From assembly GCA_904502145.1 (NCBI GenBank), contig CAJGDH010000002.1:1-30954 (forward strand): a stretch of DNA of 30,954 bases, given 5' to 3'. Shown here one piece after another: positions 6,791-14,166 of this stretch (positions within the stretch are counted from its first letter, which is position 1; each line of letters opens with the position of its first letter). This stretch comes from an uncultured Eubacterium sp. Its GTDB lineage: Bacteria > Bacillota > Clostridia > Lachnospirales > Lachnospiraceae. The notes below the pieces were generated by a model. The model made no database searches, was not told the DNA's origin, and worked only from the letters and a program-made list of their open reading frames with translations. The position numbers and the translations under genes were made by a program.

Positions 6791-8365
6791 ATGACAGAGA
6801 AAAGAGGTTTCAGACCGGAAGTTCCGGAAGTAAAACCGAAAAAACAGAATACACCTGTTGGGATCATTCTCGGGGCCTGCATCCTCTCCATCCTGTTTCT
6901 GGCGCTTTGTCCGGCACCGGTCCGGGCAGAGGACAGGCTGCACATCATCCGCAAGGACGAATCCGCTTTTCTGGACAACTGTATAGGGAAGGGAAATGTC
7001 CTGTCCATCAGTGATGCCCCCTTCGTGGCCACAAGCCAGAAGGGATATATTCACGGCAGATATCCGGGGATCACTTCGGTATCCTCCATTGCAGGGGGAA
7101 TAGCGGAAAAAAGCAGTGTGGTGGTGAAGGGGATCCTGCCTCACGATCCTTGTCTCAGCACCGGAGAAAAGCAGCTTCTCACCCTCTTCAACGGAAAAGA
7201 TGTCTACCATATCCGCTGGACCAGCTCGGATCCTCACATCGCCTCCATCAGCCGGAAGGGGCTTCTGCAGGCAAAAAATCCCGGGACAGCCAGGATCAGC
7301 TGCCGGTTGAGAAACGGCAGCATATACTATACTTCCGTGGATGTATACGGGGGAAACAGGACGAAACAGGAAGCGGAAAAGGGGGATACGGAAAACAGAC
7401 CGGCCGAAGATAAAGGCCAGCTGATCCTCTCCTGTGAGGAGACCACCTACCTGATGAGACCGGGGGATTCCTACCGGCCCAAGATAAGAACACGGCGGGT
7501 CGGAGGAAGGGGAGCCATTCCGGATCTGACCTGGGAGAGCAGCGATCCCACGGTTGCCAGAGTGGATCGCCGGGGCAGGATAAAGGCGGTAAAGGACGGC
7601 AGTGCCACCATCACCGGCAAGGCGGAGGATCAGTCCATCGAGTTCTCCGTAAATGTACTCTCCGGCGGGGAAAGCGGCCGTTCCTGCGAACTGACTCTTC
7701 TCACCGGGCGGCCATCCACGAAGAGGACCTACACCCTCTTTAAACAGAATGCCCATAATTATGATTCCTACGATAAATATCTTGCCTGGCACGGCTGTGC
7801 CCACTGTTCCCTGGCGACGGTGCTGGGAGCCTACCAGGAGGCCTATGAAGGGATCAGGCCCAACGAGATCATCAGCGGGATCGAGAAGAAATATGCCCCT
7901 GCAGATGACTGGTCAAGGGAGCATGAAGTGCACACCATCAGATATCAGATGCCTCTCTCCCTGCACGGGATATCCACCCTTCTGACCAAAGGTAAGGTCT
8001 ATAATGAATATGTACCCTCTTACAGCTACAAGGAAGCCAGGGCAGAGATCCTGAGCCACTTAAAGACCGGCAACCCGGTCATCATCGAAGTCAGAAAGAA
8101 GAGCGCGAAGACCGGAAAGAGCAGCAGGCGGTGGACCAATTCCTACCATACCATGGTCTTTCTCGGTGCCTTCACCAACGGAAAGGTCCTCCTCTGTGAT
8201 TCCATCGACCGCACCTGGTACGACGGAGGCCAGCGCTATAAGACCGTTTCCATCGATGACGTGATGGAATATATGTTTTCCTCCACCCGGACCACCAACA
8301 GTATCTACTACGACGGTGCGGCATCGGACGGAGGCTATATAAAAGTTTATTCCGCAAAGCCCTAG
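6791..8365 (+). CDS. Secreted Big2-domain protein with C-terminal C39-like peptidase domain
   Basis: A 524-residue exported protein. A basic, Pro-rich head is followed by a hydrophobic segment at 23-40 and a likely cleavage after Ala46 (PVRA-ED). Two bacterial Ig-like (Big2) modules follow, about 124-187 (WTSSDPHIAS...GTARIS) and 210-290 (WESSDPTVAR...GSATITG). The C-terminal third is a papain-like peptidase of the C39_2 type, with Cys336 in GCAHCSLATVLG, His453 in YHTMVFLG and an Asp in LCDSID, consistent with a Cys-His-Asp site. The usual CGP after the nucleophile is CAH here, so activity is not certain. The ATG at 6791 follows AAGGGAGG; an earlier TTG at 6761 lacks a site. It may act on wall peptides; substrate unknown. 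Confidence 0.85.
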   Translation: MTEKRGFRPEVPEVKPKKQNTPVGIILGACILSILFLALCPAPVRAEDRLHIIRKDESAFLDNCIGKGNVLSISDAPFVATSQKGYIHGRYPGITSVSSIAGGIAEKSSVVVKGILPHDPCLSTGEKQLLTLFNGKDVYHIRWTSSDPHIASISRKGLLQAKNPGTARISCRLRNGSIYYTSVDVYGGNRTKQEAEKGDTENRPAEDKGQLILSCEETTYLMRPGDSYRPKIRTRRVGGRGAIPDLTWESSDPTVARVDRRGRIKAVKDGSATITGKAEDQSIEFSVNVLSGGESGRSCELTLLTGRPSTKRTYTLFKQNAHNYDSYDKYLAWHGCAHCSLATVLGAYQEAYEGIRPNEIISGIEKKYAPADDWSREHEVHTIRYQMPLSLHGISTLLTKGKVYNEYVPSYSYKEARAEILSHLKTGNPVIIEVRKKSAKTGKSSRRWTNSYHTMVFLGAFTNGKVLLCDSIDRTWYDGGQRYKTVSIDDVMEYMFSSTRTTNSIYYDGAASDGGYIKVYSAKP

Positions 8366-8387
8366 GGCCTTGCGGAATTTTTGTTTT
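8350..8387. terminator. Shared terminator containing both stop codons of convergent genes
   Basis: TTCCGCAA-A-GCCC-TA-GGGC-C-TTGCGGAA spans 8350-8377, a near-perfect palindrome, followed by TTTTTGTTTT. The four loop-proximal bases CTAG (8362-8365) are the overlapping TAG stop codons of the plus-strand peptidase gene and the minus-strand ung. Confidence 0.93.
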
Positions 8388-9051
8388 CTATCTGCCAGTC
8401 TATGGGTTCCATCTCATGAAAGACCAGGAATTCATTTGCCTGGCTGAAATGCCTGCAGCCGAAAAATCCCCGGTAGGCGGACAGGGGGCTCGGGTGGGGA
8501 GCCTCCAGGATCAGATGCCTGGGGTTATCCAGCATAGGTTTCTTATTTTGGGCCGGCCGTCCCCACAGGAGGAAAACGATGGGCCGGTCCTGGGCATTGA
8601 GGACGCGGATCGCCGCATCCGTGAATTCTTCCCAGCCGATCCCGCGGTGGGAATTGGCCTCGTGGGCTCTCACCGTCAGTACCGTATTCAGGAGCAGGAC
8701 GCCCTGCTTTGCCCATTTGACCAGGTATCCGTTATCCGGGATATAGCATCCCAGATCATCGTGCAGCTCCCTGTAGATATTGAGAAGGGAAGGGGGGATC
8801 TCCACATCCGGTTTTACGGAAAAGCACAGGCCGTGGGCCTGGCCGTAATTATGGTAGGGATCCTGTCCCAGGATGACCACCTTCACCTCGTGGAGAGGCG
8901 TCAGATGAAAGGCATTGAAGATGTCTCCCGAGGGAGGAAAAACCTGCCTCTGCCTGTATTCCTTCAACACTGTTTTGTATAATTCCCTGTAATAGGGTTT
9001 GGAGTATTCTCCTTTCAGGGCTTCTGCCCAGTCGTTGCTGATCGCTGCCAT
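8362..9051 (-). CDS. ung: Uracil-DNA glycosylase, family 1
   Basis: A 229-residue DNA repair enzyme that removes uracil from DNA and starts base excision repair. Family 1 motifs are complete: GQDPYH at 62-67 with the catalytic Asp64, the uracil-stacking region up to FS near 77, LLLN near 119-122, and HPSPLSA at 187-193 with the catalytic His187. Length is normal. The start at 9051 is preceded by a modest GGAGCGGT. The 3' end overlaps the convergent peptidase gene by four bases inside the shared terminator. A 53-base hairpin (9092-9144) separates it from the upstream eutP-like gene, so it may be partly cotranscribed or have its own weak promoter. Confidence 0.97.
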   Translation of the reverse strand: MAAISNDWAEALKGEYSKPYYRELYKTVLKEYRQRQVFPPSGDIFNAFHLTPLHEVKVVILGQDPYHNYGQAHGLCFSVKPDVEIPPSLLNIYRELHDDLGCYIPDNGYLVKWAKQGVLLLNTVLTVRAHEANSHRGIGWEEFTDAAIRVLNAQDRPIVFLLWGRPAQNKKPMLDNPRHLILEAPHPSPLSAYRGFFGCRHFSQANEFLVFHEMEPIDWQIENKNSARP

Positions 9052-9091
9052 ACCGCTCCTGTCCTCTCCCTTCTACGGTTTTTCATAACAG

Positions 9092-9144
9092 AAGGCAGGG
9101 CTTTGTCCCCATAGTAAACCTCTATGGGAGCAAAGTCCTGCCTT
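9092..9144 (-). terminator. Long hairpin between the eutP-like gene and ung
   Basis: Three stacked stems: AAGGCAGG with CCTGCCTT (9092-9099, 9137-9144), CTTTG with CAAAG (9101-9105, 9131-9135), and CCCATAG with CTATGGG (9108-9114, 9122-9128), with a 7-base loop. The T-run on the minus side is poor (TTCTGTT), while the plus side has TTTT. It may be a terminator for the eut-like pair or an intercistronic mRNA-stability element. Confidence 0.6.
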
Positions 9145-9161
9145 TTAAAAATTCAGATCTC

Positions 9162-9680
9162 TTATACGCGCGGGAGTTTCTTCTCGCTCTCTCCCGGTCC
9201 GTAACTCATCTCATCATAGACCGCTTTAGCCTCTTCCCAGGTCATCTTATTGACCGGAGTATCCAGATAATCCAGAATGTCCTGGATCCCTTCTCCCGTA
9301 TAGGAACTGGTGTAGAAGATCTTCTTGCACCCGGCAAGACGAAGCCAGTGCGCTGCCAGTTCAGGTTCGGCAGCCCAGTGGTCGATCTTCGTTACGATGC
9401 CGATGATATCCCTGTTGCTGGTGGGAACCAGATGCGGGGGATACAGAGAATAGGGTTCTGTGGCGCTGCACAGCAGCCCGATGACATCCGCGTCCGCGCC
9501 ATGAATGGCCAGAGCTCTGGAGAGCTCCTTGGTCTCCGCATACTCACCCGGAGTATCGATGACCACGTCCTCATGGCTGATGTACTGAGTCTTATGATAG
9601 GTGATGTTCTCACCTCTCATCGCCTGCATGATCGTAGTCTTTCCTGCTTCACTGCGACCTACAAACATAATTGTACGCAT
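9162..9680 (-). CDS. eutP: EutP/PduV-family small GTPase
   Basis: A 172-residue P-loop NTPase of the EutP/PduV family, proteins encoded with ethanolamine or propanediol microcompartments whose exact role is unsettled. Motifs: G1 GRSEAGKTT (8-16), G3 DTPGEY (42-47), G4 TKID (97-100), and a G5-like SSYTGEG near 128. The ATG at 9680 starts 11 bases after the stop of the EutS-like gene, so the two are surely one operon. No ethanolamine ammonia-lyase, aldehyde dehydrogenase or other shell gene lies in the window. The family is clear; calling it eutP rather than pduV is a convention. Confidence 0.88.
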   Translation of the reverse strand: MRTIMFVGRSEAGKTTIMQAMRGENITYHKTQYISHEDVVIDTPGEYAETKELSRALAIHGADADVIGLLCSATEPYSLYPPHLVPTSNRDIIGIVTKIDHWAAEPELAAHWLRLAGCKKIFYTSSYTGEGIQDILDYLDTPVNKMTWEEAKAVYDEMSYGPGESEKKLPRV

Positions 9681-9691
9681 AAATAATCACC

Positions 9692-10075
9692 TTACTTCTT
9701 CGTAACCGGACAGGTAGCATAACCTAAATCCGTCTGGAAATAATGGATCACGGCCTTTACGGCGGACTCGACTGCCGAGATACGGCCGGTCAGGATGAGG
9801 GTGCCGCTGAAACGATCCACGAAACCAAGATAAACATCACCGCTCTTGATGGCGATATCCGCGCCGATGACAGCAGATTCACTGGGGGTAACCGTGATGA
9901 TGCCGATGGCGGAACGCTCAAAGTCAATATCCGGATTAAGACCAAGCTTACGATATACGATGGGCTTGGGACTGGTAATTACATGTGCAAGAGTAATCTG
10001 TCGTCCGGGAACTGTCTCCTGAATTATACGAAGTCTCCCTTCGGTATCTTTTGGTAATAATTCTTTAATGTCCAT
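9692..10075 (-). CDS. eutS: EutS/PduU-type bacterial microcompartment shell protein
   Basis: A 127-residue BMC-domain protein of the circularly permuted EutS/PduU type, which forms hexameric tiles in microcompartment shells. The characteristic segments are RIIQETVPGRQITLAHVI (about 15-32), AIGIITVTPSESAVIGADIA and VYLGFVDRFSGTLILTG. The ATG at 10075 follows GAAAGGGAG; the longer open frame upstream has no site and contains the leader hairpin. It is followed by the EutP-like gene. An isolated shell-plus-GTPase pair without enzymes suggests a satellite locus that serves a microcompartment encoded elsewhere. Confidence 0.9.
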   Translation of the reverse strand: MDIKELLPKDTEGRLRIIQETVPGRQITLAHVITSPKPIVYRKLGLNPDIDFERSAIGIITVTPSESAVIGADIAIKSGDVYLGFVDRFSGTLILTGRISAVESAVKAVIHYFQTDLGYATCPVTKK

Positions 10076-10108
10076 AATCACTGCTCCCTTTCTTATTCTG
10101 GTCATCTG

Positions 10109-10138
10109 TGCCGGCAGACAGCAGGTCTGCCGCCGGCA
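10109..10138 (-). promoter_or_regulatory. Hairpin in the eutS leader
   Basis: GGCAGAC (10113-10119) pairs with GTCTGCC (10125-10131) around a 5-base loop. An alternative pairs TGCCGG (10109-10114) with CCGGCA (10133-10138). It sits about 35 bases upstream of the eutS start. Its role is unknown. Confidence 0.45.
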
Positions 10139-10250
10139 TACCGGAAATGTATGTCCGGTCCTGTCCCCGGGATGCGGCCGGGTAAACGGTAATACAGTCA
10201 GATACACATATATGGATATTATGGCATACTGTACCTAATTATCTATCCCG

Positions 10251-10279
10251 ATTATACCACAAGGTTTTTCTTTCTACTA
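10251..10279 (-). promoter_or_regulatory. Extended -10 promoter of the eutS-eutP pair
   Basis: On the minus strand TATAAT (complement of 10251-10256) is directly preceded by TGG. The hexamer 17 bases upstream is TAGTAG (complement of 10274-10279). Transcription would begin near 10244, giving a leader of about 170 bases that includes the hairpin at 10109-10138. Confidence 0.5.
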
Positions 10280-10312
10280 TGAAAAAAATTGACTCCGCAT
10301 GGTAATCATCGG

Positions 10313-12553
10313 TTATTCCTTCCTGCTTTTTATCCAGAAGAATGAACCGATCTGTTCTTCTTTCGCGAAAATATTGTTGTACTCCAGGAAGCGGTATTCC
10401 TTCAGTTTCGCGTAATAGGGAGAAGTCTTGTCCTCAAGATCATAGTAATTCCCGTCATCCCCCCAGTAACCAAGGGCATTGATGCACGGGATCTCCTTCC
10501 TGAGCCTGGTCAGATACCGGAGATAGCCTGTGGTCTCTATGCCGGATATCTCCGCCAGATAAGTGGCCAGATAATTGTTGCTGGTCCTCTCCACCTTCAT
10601 ATCCGGTATGTCATAGTTGGCCCAGATCAGGAAAGGAACCTGGTAGAGTCTCTCCAGTTCTTCCCCCTCCAGCTCGCTGATCTCCTTGCCCAGCAGGGCA
10701 TTGTAGAATTCCTCATCCAGATCCGGCTGGTGGTCCCCGAAGAAGAGGATGACGGTAGGTTCCTCCACCTTCTCAAAATATTCCACCAGGTATTTGAGGG
10801 CATCGTCGGACATTTTCATCATGTTCAGATACTGCTCCACCCGGCTGTAATAGCTCAGGCTTCCTTCGATCTGCACATCATTTCCCGTCTCGTAAAGACT
10901 GCCGTCATAGCTCCCGTGGTTCTGCATGGTCACATTGAACATATAGAAGGGTGACCCGCTCTTTTTGTTTTTCTCATACAGTTCGGTCAGTTTGACGTAG
11001 TCCTCTTTGTCGGTGATATGATAATTCACGGTATCGGTGAAAACAGAAAAATCATCCGAAGTATAAAAGTGGTCAAAGCCCATCAGGGGGTAGATCTTAT
11101 ACCTGCTGTAGCCGGTGTTGTAGTAGGGATGAAGGGCGTAGGCCGGCGAGTATCCCTGGTCCTTGAGCATGTAGGTAAGCCCCGCGGTCTCACTCCGCAA
11201 AAACAGCTGGTAAGGGACGGAGTTATCCGGCAGGAAGGCCAGGGTATTTCCCGTGAGAAATTCAAACTCGGAGTTTGCCGTATTGCCCCCGAAGACCGAG
11301 GAGTAGGTATAACCCCTTATGGTGTTTTTCAGTTTCCGGAAATAGGGCATATAATCCCGGGTCACTTTCAGCTTGCCCAGGGTCTTCAGGTCCGCGAAGG
11401 ACTCATTCATGATCACGATGATATTGGGTTTTTGATCCTTGAATCTGTCCGCAGTATTCTCTTTTTCTCCGGCCTGATCCTGCGATCCCGGATCCTCTGC
11501 TTCCTCCGCCTCAGATCGGCGGATGATCCCCTCCACCGCTTCGGTGGAATATCCTTCGGGCTCACTTACATGGAGATAGCCGAAGGTCCGGATCGTGGTG
11601 AGGAGGGTCCCGTAGAAACGATACTTATACTGGGGGCGGTAGACCCGGAAATCCACCCCGATATCCGAGAGGAAGGGGGAGTAGACATAGACATGGCATA
11701 CGACGGCCCAGACCGCGACGCAAAGGCCCAGATGGACCAGCCTGAACCACTTTTTCTTCAGCAGGGGAAGGGGCCTCAGTTTGAGCAGGGCAGCCACCAT
11801 GACCAGGGCCAGCATAAGGAATTCCGCGGAATCCACATCCATCTGGAGCTGGTAGGTGTTGGCCACGGACAAGGCTGTCCCGACGGAATAGATGTCCGAT
11901 GCGATAAAGGACATACTACGCCAGACCGTCAGTTCATAATTGATGAACCCGAAAGTGGCAGTGAGGATGGTCATGGCGATGGACGCGTTCCTCACCCCGT
12001 TGAAAATCAGCAGAAGAACAAGGTAGACGGCATAATATAAAGCCAGATCCAGAGCCAGATACCCCACGGGGATCTTGAAGACCGGGACCCAGAACTGGGC
12101 GTTGTTGTAAAACTCCAGCCAGAGAAAGGCGAAAAGGGGCATGACAAAACCCAGGATCCTGGTGAGGATCAGGTTGGTCTTCTCCTTGAATTCCACCCGT
12201 TTTACCGTCAGGAAGACCAGGATGGCAAAAAGGCCTCCGCAGATACTCAGGGAATCCGCGTAAAAACGCCCCGGAATACTGGTGACATTCCCGTTGTAAT
12301 AAAGGTGGGGCTGGGCGAAGAAGCCCGCCGCCAGAAATGCTTCCATGACCAGGAGGAAATTTCTCCCGCTCCTGCTCTTCCAGAAATCACGGATACCCAG
12401 GGGGAAGAGCCCCGGTTTCTTTCCGGTCTTTTTCTTATTATTCTTTCTTTCTGTATTGTCAGTGTCCGTTTTTTTGCTGTCTGTTTTCTTACTTTTACTG
12501 TTGTTATTCCTGTTTTTCTTATCCGTATTCTCAGGTGAAGGATTTTTCTTCAT
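10313..12553 (-). CDS. LtaS-like membrane sulfatase-fold phosphoglycerol transferase
   Basis: A 746-residue protein of the lipoteichoic acid synthase / alkaline phosphatase superfamily. Residues 1-45 are a Lys/Asn/Thr-rich, disordered-looking cytoplasmic tail. Several membrane segments follow up to about residue 320, then an extracellular sulfatase domain with NIIVIMNESF near 375 (metal-binding Glu), the nucleophile region GGNTANSEFEFLTG near 420, and FFGDHQPD near 605. Members make polyglycerol-phosphate chains from phosphatidylglycerol, or modify other polymers; the product is not determined. The ATG at 12553 follows TTTGGAGG. It lies downstream of glgA behind a terminator (12594-12629). 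Confidence 0.9.
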   Translation of the reverse strand: MKKNPSPENTDKKNRNNNSKSKKTDSKKTDTDNTERKNNKKKTGKKPGLFPLGIRDFWKSRSGRNFLLVMEAFLAAGFFAQPHLYYNGNVTSIPGRFYADSLSICGGLFAILVFLTVKRVEFKEKTNLILTRILGFVMPLFAFLWLEFYNNAQFWVPVFKIPVGYLALDLALYYAVYLVLLLIFNGVRNASIAMTILTATFGFINYELTVWRSMSFIASDIYSVGTALSVANTYQLQMDVDSAEFLMLALVMVAALLKLRPLPLLKKKWFRLVHLGLCVAVWAVVCHVYVYSPFLSDIGVDFRVYRPQYKYRFYGTLLTTIRTFGYLHVSEPEGYSTEAVEGIIRRSEAEEAEDPGSQDQAGEKENTADRFKDQKPNIIVIMNESFADLKTLGKLKVTRDYMPYFRKLKNTIRGYTYSSVFGGNTANSEFEFLTGNTLAFLPDNSVPYQLFLRSETAGLTYMLKDQGYSPAYALHPYYNTGYSRYKIYPLMGFDHFYTSDDFSVFTDTVNYHITDKEDYVKLTELYEKNKKSGSPFYMFNVTMQNHGSYDGSLYETGNDVQIEGSLSYYSRVEQYLNMMKMSDDALKYLVEYFEKVEEPTVILFFGDHQPDLDEEFYNALLGKEISELEGEELERLYQVPFLIWANYDIPDMKVERTSNNYLATYLAEISGIETTGYLRYLTRLRKEIPCINALGYWGDDGNYYDLEDKTSPYYAKLKEYRFLEYNNIFAKEEQIGSFFWIKSRKE

Positions 12554-12593
12554 GAGAAACCTCCAAACCGGACTGAAGGAAAGGCGGGCACGC

Positions 12594-12629
12594 AAAAGGA
12601 ATCCTGCCCATGTCATGGAACAGGATTCC
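12594..12629 (-). terminator. Intrinsic terminator after glgA
   Basis: GGAATCCTG (12598-12606) pairs with CAGGATTCC (12621-12629), and inside it CCATG pairs with CATGG (12608-12612, 12614-12618). On the minus strand the stem is followed by TTTT. Only about 40 bases remain before the LtaS-like start, so read-through may be used. Confidence 0.7.
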
Positions 12630-12642
12630 GCACATCCCCTGT

Positions 12643-14094
12643 TTATCTTTCGATCAGAGCATTATATAATTCTTCGTATTTCTTCTTGGACACACTCCAG
12701 GAAAGGTCCTTCTTCATGCCGTGACGGACAAGCTCCGCCCAGTGCTGGGGCTGGTCAAAGAAGATATATCTGCTGTAGTTGATGGTGTTGATCAGTTCTT
12801 CACCGTTGTAGTTGCGGAAGGAGAAACCATCTCCCGTCCCCTCGAATTCATTGATGGGAACAACGGTGTCCTTGAGGCCTCCTGTCTCACGCACGATCGG
12901 CACCGTCCCGTAACGGAAGGAAATGATCTGCGTCAGGCCGCAGGGTTCGAAAAGCGAGGGCACCAAAAAGGCATCCGCCGCCGCGTAGAGTCTGTGGGCC
13001 AGGGAATCGGAATACAGGATATTGGCCGATACCTGGTCAGGGAAACGGGAGGCGTAATAGCGGAACATATCCTCATACCTCTCCTCACCTGTTCCCACCA
13101 CCACAAGCTGGGTGTTGCCGTCAACGATGCGGTCCATGACGTACCGGACCAGATCTAGGCCCTTCTGGTCCGTCAGCCTGGAGATAAGCCCGATCATATA
13201 TTTGTCCGGATCCACCTTCAGGCCCAGTTCCTTCTGGAGGGCTGTTTTGTTGGCCGCCTTACCCTTTTTGTAGGTTTTCAGCGAATAGTTTTTATAGATC
13301 ATCTCGTCCGTCTTCGGATCATAGATGGTATTGTCGATCCCGTTCACGATGCCGAAAAGGTTCTGCTTTCTGGCGGACAGCAGCCCGTCCAGCCCTTCCC
13401 CGTAGTACTCAGTCTGGATCTCTTCCGCGTAGGTATTGCTTACGGTGGTGATGTAGTCCGCGTAGACGATCCCGCCCTTGAGCATGTTGGCATCCCGTTT
13501 GTACTCCAGCTTGTCCGGAGTAAAAAGATAGCCCGGCAGGCCGGAGATCCCCATCACCGTATCGATATCCCAGACTCCCTGGAAACGGAGATTGTGGATG
13601 GTCATCACCGTTTTGATATTCCAGAAGAAGGGGTTGGCGTCAAATTCATTTTTCAGGTAAACCGGGATAAAGCCGGTCTGCCAGTCATGGCAGTGGATGA
13701 TATCCGGTTTGAAATCGATGACCGGAAGGACAGCCAGGGCAGCCTTGCTGAAAAAGATAAACTTTTCAATGTCGGTCCTGGTGTCCGAATAGGGTTTATC
13801 CCCGTGGAAATAGTCCAGATTGTCAATGAAATAATAAGTGATCCCCTGATACTCATATTCCATGATCCCCACATGGGCACTGGGCACATAGGGGCCGGTC
13901 CCCATATAAAAATGAGTGATGTAGCGGAAATTGTTCCTGAATTTCTCCGGGATGGCTTCATAATTGGGCAGAATTACCCGGACATCCCACTCGGACCGGC
14001 TGAACTCCTTGGGAAGGGCACCGACCACGTCGGCCAGCCCACCGGTTTTGATAAAGGGAACACATTCGGATGCAGCAAATAATATCTTCTTCAT
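12643..14094 (-). CDS. glgA: Glycogen synthase (ADP-glucose type)
   Basis: A 483-residue GT5-family enzyme that adds glucose from ADP-glucose to the growing glycogen chain. The signature KTGGLADV is at residues 16-23, the catalytic-region motif HCHDWQTG near 140, NGID in the middle, and the C-terminal FEPCGLTQ ... GTVPIVRETGGLKDTV region. Length is normal for bacterial GlgA. I prefer the ATG at 14094, with AGGTGAG five bases upstream, over the GTG at 14103. It sits 72 bases after hisC, without other glycogen genes in the window, and ends at its own terminator. Confidence 0.96.
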   Translation of the reverse strand: MKKILFAASECVPFIKTGGLADVVGALPKEFSRSEWDVRVILPNYEAIPEKFRNNFRYITHFYMGTGPYVPSAHVGIMEYEYQGITYYFIDNLDYFHGDKPYSDTRTDIEKFIFFSKAALAVLPVIDFKPDIIHCHDWQTGFIPVYLKNEFDANPFFWNIKTVMTIHNLRFQGVWDIDTVMGISGLPGYLFTPDKLEYKRDANMLKGGIVYADYITTVSNTYAEEIQTEYYGEGLDGLLSARKQNLFGIVNGIDNTIYDPKTDEMIYKNYSLKTYKKGKAANKTALQKELGLKVDPDKYMIGLISRLTDQKGLDLVRYVMDRIVDGNTQLVVVGTGEERYEDMFRYYASRFPDQVSANILYSDSLAHRLYAAADAFLVPSLFEPCGLTQIISFRYGTVPIVRETGGLKDTVVPINEFEGTGDGFSFRNYNGEELINTINYSRYIFFDQPQHWAELVRHGMKKDLSWSVSKKKYEELYNALIER

Positions 14095-14166
14095 CGTACT
14101 CACCTGCCTGTTTCATCTATGGTATATCTCTTGTGGGTATATCAGCCGGGAGCTGCGTTCCTCTTT

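Noticed and set aside
10076..10207. N-terminal extension of the EutS-like protein in the longer open frame
   Set aside because: It would begin inside the leader, lacks a ribosome binding site, and is translated from hairpin sequence; the EutS family starts at the ATG used here.
11018..12040. 340-codon plus-strand frame opposite the LtaS-like gene
   Set aside because: It is a codon-bias shadow of the real minus-strand gene; no start site or domain.
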